The position numbers and the translations under genes were made by a program. Below, piece after piece: positions 4,690-5,419 of a stretch of DNA of 5,419 nucleotides. Below the pieces are notes generated by a model. It saw only the letters and a program-made list of their open reading frames with translations. It was not told the origin of the DNA and did not search any database. The DNA comes from DASCOT01 sp036012155 (GTDB lineage: Bacteria; Acidobacteriota; UBA890; WLXD01), in the NCBI GenBank assembly GCA_036012155.1, contig DASCOT010000093.1:1-5419 (forward strand), written 5' to 3'. Each line of letters starts with the position of its first letter. The first letter of the stretch is position 1.

Positions 4690-5211
4690 ATGGAAGCCAT
4701 TGAGATGCTCAAGGACAACCTCGCCTCCGCGCATCGCGGCTACTTCAATGCACGTGAAGCGACCGATCAGCAACTCCACTTCGTACCGGAGAATGGCAGC
4801 CACTCGATCGCGTGGTGCGTCTGGCACACGGCTCGCATGGAAGACAACCTCGCACAGTGCTATCGCGAGACGGACCCGCGGTGGAACGAGGATTAGGCCG
4901 CCAGAACTGGCATGCCCTTTCAGGGGATCGGTGTCGGCATGTCCGACGAGGACGCTCAGCTGCTCGAACTGAAGGACAAGGGCGCATTCTTCGAATACAT
5001 CGACACGGTTTGGGCGACGACGATGGCGTTTCTGGACGGGCTGACCTCGGCTGATCTCGATCGCGAAGTGAAGCTCGGAGAGCGTGTCGAGCTCCTGGGC
5101 AACAGTATCTCGCTCCACATGGTCGGCCACTTCAGCAGCCATCGAGGCGAGATCAACTGGGTTCGGGGGACGCAGGGGATGGGGCCACTGCGCATGGAGG
5201 CCCCCGCCTAG
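4690..5211 (+). pseudogene. DinB/YfiT-fold metal-binding protein interrupted by an in-frame TAG (codon 69)
   Basis: One frame of 174 codons runs from ATG 4690 (GGAGG at 4677-4681, 8 nt upstream) to TAG 5209-5211, with an extra TAG at 4894-4896. Homology is continuous across that TAG: MLKDNLASAHRGYF helix, AWCVWHTARMEDN (41-53, H46), TDPRWNED-stop-AARTGMPFQGIGVGMS, then LHMVGHFSSHRGEI (142-155). H46, H147 and H151 make the three-His metal site of the DinB four-helix-bundle superfamily. Total length is normal for the family. The amber codon sits where relatives often have an aromatic residue before A-x-R-T-G-x-P, so one G-to-A change in TGG would explain it. The downstream part could start at ATG 4912, but no ribosome site precedes it and H46 would be lost. 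Family members include thiol-dependent transferases and stress-induced proteins; the role here is unknown. Readthrough or pyrrolysine is possible but unsupported. Confidence 0.75.
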
Positions 5212-5241
5212 CCTTCGCTGCGAAGCCTGTCGAGCGCCCCG

Positions 5242-5281
5242 TCGGATCCGAAGTCTTAGAGCCTCACACACCCAGTCTTAG
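5242..5281 (-). repeat. tRNA-Arg-like relic, copy C, with internal direct repeat
   Basis: Positions 5246-5269 match 4543-4566 of relic B with one mismatch (T5256 against C4553), in the same orientation. On the minus strand it reads AGGCTCTAAGACTTCGGATC, an anticodon-arm-like segment with the same TCG, but the T-arm found in A and B is absent. TCGGATCCGA (5242-5251) is a perfect palindrome. AGTCTTAG occurs at 5252-5259 and again at 5274-5281. Copies B and C bracket the DinB-like gene as direct repeats about 0.7 kb apart. Confidence 0.6.
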
Positions 5282-5419
5282 GCTTCCGACTCCCGCTGAC
5301 GTCATCGCATCAAAAGGAATCAAGAGCCGCGTCCGACCGAGGCCGCGGAGCCGTCCCACTGGAACGCACGATAGAGCGAGCGTGCAGCAGCACCGATACC
5401 AAGGTGGCACACGCGGCTA
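5282..5419. other. right-end stretch without recognised genes
   Basis: I see no coding frame with family resemblance, no tRNA arm and no strong hairpin here. It may be upstream or downstream sequence of a gene beyond the right edge. Confidence 0.4.

Noticed and set aside
3771..4718. Long minus-strand open frame (315 codons) opposite the MerB-like gene
   Set aside because: It is the high-GC antisense shadow of the MerB-like gene and relic B. It has no recognisable domain, and the plus strand has family motifs and start signals.
1..5419. CRISPR array, rRNA, transposase or integrase
   Set aside because: No regularly spaced repeats, rRNA-like segments, or recombinase motifs with terminal inverted repeats were found.

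Overview
The window is GC-rich bacterial DNA from an accessory-looking region. Its genes encode small metal- or flavin-dependent enzymes of families common in high-GC soil and aquatic bacteria (Actinomycetota and Chloroflexota are both plausible). The F420/flavin luciferase-like oxidoreductase, the two amidohydrolase-superfamily proteins and the DinB-fold protein fit this. The lineage is inferred only from gene families and base composition.

Layout from left to right. Positions 1-1059 (-) hold the N-terminal 353 residues of an AtzA/TrzN-type amidohydrolase that runs off the left edge. Positions 1154-1318 (-) hold the N-terminal stub of a short-chain dehydrogenase. Positions 1576-2415 (+) encode an intact luciferase-like monooxygenase (LLM) family oxidoreductase. 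Positions 2416-2844 are non-coding, rich in hairpins, and contain the 3' half of an Arg(TCG)-like tRNA on the minus strand. Positions 2845-3699 (-) encode an amidohydrolase-2 family protein lacking several usual metal ligands. A 128-bp divergent spacer with a palindrome follows. Positions 3828-4496 (+) hold a MerB (organomercurial lyase)-like gene, and 4690-5211 (+) a DinB-like gene interrupted by an amber codon. Degenerate tRNA-like repeats lie on both sides of the DinB-like gene (about 4511-4570 and 5242-5281).

The key result is the MerB-like gene. It is one 222-codon frame with two in-frame TGA codons (codons 91 and 156). Read against the E. coli plasmid MerB sequence as I remember it, these fall on the two catalytic cysteines, Cys96 and Cys159. 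Each TGA is followed at bacterial-SECIS distance by a hairpin; the second is a perfect 7-bp stem with apical loop GGTC, the loop of the E. coli fdhF SECIS. The simplest reading is a double-selenocysteine MerB homologue, which a standard gene caller would split into two short hypothetical proteins with the middle lost. I do not recall a described selenocysteine MerB.

A second pattern is three same-orientation relics of a tRNA-Arg-like sequence. They bound, in turn, the amidohydrolase-2 plus MerB-like pair and the DinB-like gene, as if short gene modules had been inserted at or copied with a tRNA-derived site. No integrase or transposase is visible. Apart from a possible shared control region between the divergent pair at 3700-3827, nothing shows that these genes form one pathway.
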